A stretch of DNA of 7,440 bases, taken from contig JACNKY010000131.1 of the NCBI GenBank assembly GCA_014381795.1, forward strand, positions 1-7,440. The letters are read 5' to 3'. The stretch comes from Pseudomonadota bacterium. GTDB lineage: Bacteria; SAR324; NAC60-12. The notes below the pieces were generated by a model. The model was not told where the DNA came from. It searched no databases and was given only the letters and a program-made list of their open reading frames with translations. Numbering within the stretch: the first letter of the stretch is position 1; every line of letters begins with the position of its first letter. Below are positions 4,356-7,440 of the stretch, one piece after another. The position numbers and the translations under genes are program-made.

Positions 4356-7310
4356 TCACTCTTTGAGATATTGATCGTAAGCTAATTTCCTGGAAATTGC
4401 CCGGTGATTTTCTGTGGCAAGTTTCTTCCAAAGCTGACCTTCACCTGCCTTTTCATCCATCAGTTGTTTGAAAACTTTTAAAGCGAGCTGGTCTTCATCC
4501 TGCCGTGTGTAAATAGCTCCGATTTGATAACGTGCCCAAAAAACGCGTTCAATTATTTCTTTGTTCGTTTTGTCGGCATAAAGTGAAATTGCCTGTTGAT
4601 AGCTCTTAATCGCAGTCTCATCATTTAGTGCTTTGTTGTGCATATCTGCAGTCAGGAAATGGCTTTTGATAATATATTCAGGAGTGTCCTGATGATCAAG
4701 TGGATGATTGTAACTTGAAATTGCATCCTGAAAAGCTTCCCCTGCTTCAACAAAATTTCCGGTTTCCTCCTGTAATTCAGCTAAATCATAATAGAGTTCC
4801 GGAACTATTTCCGCTAACAGTGGTTGCTTGTTTTGATCATATTTCTGTAGGGTTTGTTGGTAAACAAGTAATGCTCTTGGGTAAGATTTTTGCTGTCTGT
4901 AAATACGTGCCAGTAGTTGTCGTGCCTCTGCGTCATAAGGACTTTCCGGATACTCTTTTAGAAATTTGGCTACAGTGTTTCTTGCTTCTGTAAGATCTCC
5001 TTTTTCAAGCAGCGTCTGTGCTTTTTCAAGTTGCACCAATTCACTGACTGTTCCTCCTGAACGTGTTTCAAGAAAGCGTAAAATATCTAGTGCCTCATCC
5101 AAAAATCTTAGTTTACGGTGAGCTACCGCAGTTTGAAAAAGTGTTGTGTCAAAGCGGAAATTGAAAAGATATTTATCTTTATAATCACTATAAGCAGTTA
5201 CCAGAGCAAGCGTATCATCTTCACGAAAATAGCGGTCGATCAGTCCTTTAAGATTTTCGTCAATGTTTTCCTGAATTACATTTCTGCGTACATATACATT
5301 TTGAGGATACTTCTCCATGAAAGTTTCCAGAGATTTTATGGCACGCGAGTATGAACCATAAAGTGTAAGTGTCAAACCTTTCCTGAGCATTGCTTCTTCT
5401 GCCTGTGGAGTATCAGGATAGAGTCTGGGTATTTCATCATAAACCTTGATTGCTTCAAGGTACTCATCAGTATGCGGACGTTTTGCCTGTATATTAGCTA
5501 TGCGTAATTTGCCCAGCAAAGCAATCTCTCTGGTGTAACTGCTGATGGCCTTTTTGTAAGCCTGAATTGCTTCGTCTTCTTTGCCTTCGTCACGCAGAAA
5601 ATCACCTAAACGAAGCGCTACCAATTTTGAAAAATCCGCTTTTGGATACCTTTGCAAGAGGATCCTGAAAATTTCACGTGCGGTCACATAATCCGCATTT
5701 TCATAATAAGTCTCCCCCATGTGAAATAACAGGGTAGGGTCATCTTTGACATATTCCTTGTCCGCATTACGTGCAATGTCAAAAAATTCCCTCGCAGTGA
5801 TGTAACGCTCAAGCTGATAATAGGCTTGTGCCATCTTATAATGTGTAACTGCAAAATATTTTGGTTGAGGCGTGGAACGTAAGTATTCTTTAAAATTTGT
5901 GATGCTGTTTTCCCATTGTCTTTGCTCAATCCGGCTCATGCCCTGCCAAAAATTTGCATCGTTGGCCTGTATTGAATTTGGAAAACGTTCTTGCAAAATT
6001 TTATAGTAAACAGCAGCCTCATGCTGAAAATTCATCTTTTGATAAGCCCGTCCGATCCGGAAATTCGCGTGAGGCAAAAGGGAAGTTGTCGCAAACTGTT
6101 CACCATCCTCCTGGGCAAGCTTATCTGCGTCCTGTGTGATGCGGATTGCTGTTTTGTAAGCGTCAACTGCCTCGTGATAATTATCACCGATGCGGCGCTC
6201 AAGCATGGTGTAGATCGTGTCTCCGATGCGGAAAAGCGCTCTGGCTGCTAAAGGATGAAGCGGATCACCAAACTCTTCCTGAGTGTGAGACTTGCCAAGA
6301 GCATAAGCTTCCCTAAAATGTTTAACTGCTACATCATAATTTCTAGTACGAAAAGCGTTTTCACCAAGTTGAAGAATGGGATTGATTTTAGAACTTCTAA
6401 TCCGGCGTGCTCTTTTTTCAGCTTTAAGCAGCGCTATTTCTTCCGGGCTCAGTTTTTCACCTTCTGTTACTACATTGGCAGTATTTTTCTTGTATGGAGT
6501 TCCGTGAATGTCTAGCTTCCATTGCAGTGGACTTGACACAAAATGCCGCTCCACACTAACTTCGGTTGCTTTTAGTTTTAATTCAATAAAGGTTTGGTTT
6601 ACACTTGAAGTGATTCCTGCCAGTTCTAAACGGGATCCTGCATATTTAAGTTTTTCCAGCTCTTTTTTAGCTAAAGTATTAGGCAGTCGGATTGTTAGGC
6701 GAGTCTGTTGGCTGTCTTCCAGTAAAAAAATCCGTGGCGGTTGTTTATCTTCAGGAACAGCTCCCGCTGTTGACATTCGGGTTGGTTTGCTGAAACTGAA
6801 AGTTAAACGGGTGAAATTTGCGTTGCCGGTGTCAAAATCAACTGCGGCAAGCTCATACACAGCGTCTTCTGGAGGATCAGGTAAAGGTTGAAGTTGGAAT
6901 GTGGGGCGGAAATCAATTTGCAGTCCAGGCTGCTTTCCAAGAGAACTGATGGAATAACTTAAATCTTTTTGCAGTAATTTGAACTGTGCCCAACTGTCAC
7001 CGTCAATTGCTGAAAAACGGATTCCTGCCAGTTGCGAGTCGTTAAAAAGACGCTCCAGACGCCCGTCTGCAAAATCAGCCCGTGCGTTTTTGAACTTTAA
7101 GACCAGAGTTCGAGCGGAAAGGTTCTCAGTTATTTCGTAATCGGGAGCTTTGCTGGTGAGTAGACGTACGCTAATTTGCTTGCCACGGCGCAGCAACTCA
7201 ACATTTTTAATTAAGACAGGACTGGAAGGCTCGGTCGTTTGTGCCGGTGCGCTGACAGCAGTCAAGATGCTGAAGATCAGCAGAACAAACAAATTCCGGA
7301 GAAACCTCAT
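4356..7310 (-). CDS. Large exported AMIN-like/TPR repeat protein
   Basis: This 984-aa protein is predicted to act in the periplasm or at the envelope. Residues 1-23 are a Sec signal peptide (MRFLRNLFVLLIF..., cleavage after APA); there is no lipobox Cys. Residues of about 32-135 match the AMIN-domain style (VLIKNVELLRRGKQISVRLL... ending LQIDFRP), the beta module that binds peptidoglycan or envelope partners in AmiC and PilQ. Residues of about 150-270 form a second beta-rich segment, possibly a diverged AMIN copy. A charged linker (about 285-308, KAEKRARRIRSSK) leads into a TPR solenoid to the end, with roughly 13-15 helix pairs. Clear units are ANFRIGRAYQKMNFQHEAAV (415-434), HYKMAQAYYQLERYITAREF (490-509) and LFHMGETYYENADYVTAREI (528-547), several closing with RFP or RYP as in the BamD/CpoB-type envelope TPR style. 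No enzymatic domain is seen, so it is likely a scaffold for envelope assembly, secretion or motility complexes. The ATG at 7310 gives the signal peptide at once, but no Shine-Dalgarno is evident. The gene appears monocistronic within the window. Confidence 0.88.
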   Translation of the reverse strand: MRFLRNLFVLLIFSILTAVSAPAQTTEPSSPVLIKNVELLRRGKQISVRLLTSKAPDYEITENLSARTLVLKFKNARADFADGRLERLFNDSQLAGIRFSAIDGDSWAQFKLLQKDLSYSISSLGKQPGLQIDFRPTFQLQPLPDPPEDAVYELAAVDFDTGNANFTRLTFSFSKPTRMSTAGAVPEDKQPPRIFLLEDSQQTRLTIRLPNTLAKKELEKLKYAGSRLELAGITSSVNQTFIELKLKATEVSVERHFVSSPLQWKLDIHGTPYKKNTANVVTEGEKLSPEEIALLKAEKRARRIRSSKINPILQLGENAFRTRNYDVAVKHFREAYALGKSHTQEEFGDPLHPLAARALFRIGDTIYTMLERRIGDNYHEAVDAYKTAIRITQDADKLAQEDGEQFATTSLLPHANFRIGRAYQKMNFQHEAAVYYKILQERFPNSIQANDANFWQGMSRIEQRQWENSITNFKEYLRSTPQPKYFAVTHYKMAQAYYQLERYITAREFFDIARNADKEYVKDDPTLLFHMGETYYENADYVTAREIFRILLQRYPKADFSKLVALRLGDFLRDEGKEDEAIQAYKKAISSYTREIALLGKLRIANIQAKRPHTDEYLEAIKVYDEIPRLYPDTPQAEEAMLRKGLTLTLYGSYSRAIKSLETFMEKYPQNVYVRRNVIQENIDENLKGLIDRYFREDDTLALVTAYSDYKDKYLFNFRFDTTLFQTAVAHRKLRFLDEALDILRFLETRSGGTVSELVQLEKAQTLLEKGDLTEARNTVAKFLKEYPESPYDAEARQLLARIYRQQKSYPRALLVYQQTLQKYDQNKQPLLAEIVPELYYDLAELQEETGNFVEAGEAFQDAISSYNHPLDHQDTPEYIIKSHFLTADMHNKALNDETAIKSYQQAISLYADKTNKEIIERVFWARYQIGAIYTRQDEDQLALKVFKQLMDEKAGEGQLWKKLATENHRAISRKLAYDQYLKE

Positions 7311-7349
7311 ACAGGCAAGACCAGTTTCATGGTTCGAGGTTAAAGCAGT

Positions 7350-7377
7350 AAGTACAGGAAATCATCTGCCTGTACTT
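7350..7377. promoter_or_regulatory. Perfect 9-bp inverted repeat in the TPR-gene leader
   Basis: AAGTACAGG (7350-7358) and CCTGTACTT (7369-7377) are exact inverted arms around a 10-base spacer, 40 bp upstream of the TPR-gene ATG. In RNA they would form a stable stem-loop; in DNA they could be an operator for a dimeric regulator. No T-run follows on either strand, so an intrinsic terminator is unlikely. If the -10 candidate at 7393-7398 is right, the repeat lies just inside the transcript. Confidence 0.5.
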
Positions 7378-7392
7378 GAAGCTCAAACCGGA

Positions 7393-7398
7393 TTTATA
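7393..7398 (-). promoter_or_regulatory. Possible -10 box for the TPR gene
   Basis: On the minus strand TATAAA matches 5/6 of the -10 consensus and would start transcription near 7386, giving a leader of about 75 nt that includes the 7350-7377 inverted repeat. The -35 region at 17 bp spacing (CTCAAA) is poor, so this promoter would need an activator or may be wrong. Confidence 0.3.
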
Positions 7399-7420
7399 CT
7401 TTATTCGTAGAATGATTTGA

Positions 7421-7440
7421 GTAATTTTGAACGAGTAGGG
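7421..7440 (+). repeat. Possible partial copy of the TTTTGAACGA repeat at the window edge
   Basis: GTAATTTTGAACGAG shares the core ATTTTGAACGA with 2117-2127 and, like it, is intergenic. The window ends inside it, so its full extent is unseen. The match is short enough to be chance. Confidence 0.25.

Noticed and set aside
6508..6891. 127-aa plus-strand frame opposite the TPR gene
   Set aside because: Its Ser-rich product is typical of an antisense shadow, and the minus-strand frame has clear signal-peptide, AMIN-like and TPR content.

Overview
The window looks like chromosomal core and semi-core sequence from a Gram-negative, moderately AT-rich bacterium. A lipid A biosynthesis gene (lpxA), a predicted outer-membrane beta-barrel protein and a large exported TPR protein all imply an outer membrane. 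The mix of genes and the very large AMIN-like/TPR protein recall deltaproteobacteria-like or SAR324-type marine lineages. That placement is a guess from gene style only. I see no tRNA, rRNA, CRISPR array, transposase or phage gene.

Layout, left to right. lpxA is on the minus strand (12-788), so its transcript leaves the window on the left. After a 224-bp divergent gap come a signal-peptide-bearing beta-barrel candidate (1013-1624, +) and, 12 bp later, a small Smr-domain protein (1637-2089, +). These two probably form an operon. apaG (2196-2579, -) converges on them. A 204-bp divergent region between apaG and obg carries two recognisable sigma70-type promoters, one for each gene. obg (2784-3860, +) encodes the conserved ribosome-associated GTPase and is followed by an unrecognised 93-aa protein (4003-4284, +). 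A single 984-codon gene (4356-7310, -) fills the right 40% and converges on the 93-aa gene. It encodes an exported protein with AMIN-like beta domains followed by a long TPR solenoid. Its upstream leader holds a perfect 9-bp inverted repeat.

Functionally the genes fall into two groups. The envelope group is lpxA (first step of lipid A synthesis), the outer-membrane protein and the TPR protein (probably a periplasmic or envelope scaffold). The cytoplasmic group is Smr (nucleic-acid or ribosome-linked nuclease family), ApaG (role unclear) and Obg (ribosome assembly and stress). They are not one pathway. No obvious new multi-gene system is visible. The points most worth checking are the His-to-Ala change in the LpxA active-site region, the 984-aa TPR protein with its leader hairpin, and the unrecognised 93-aa gene behind obg. 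All alignments to family members were made from memory by eye, without database searches.
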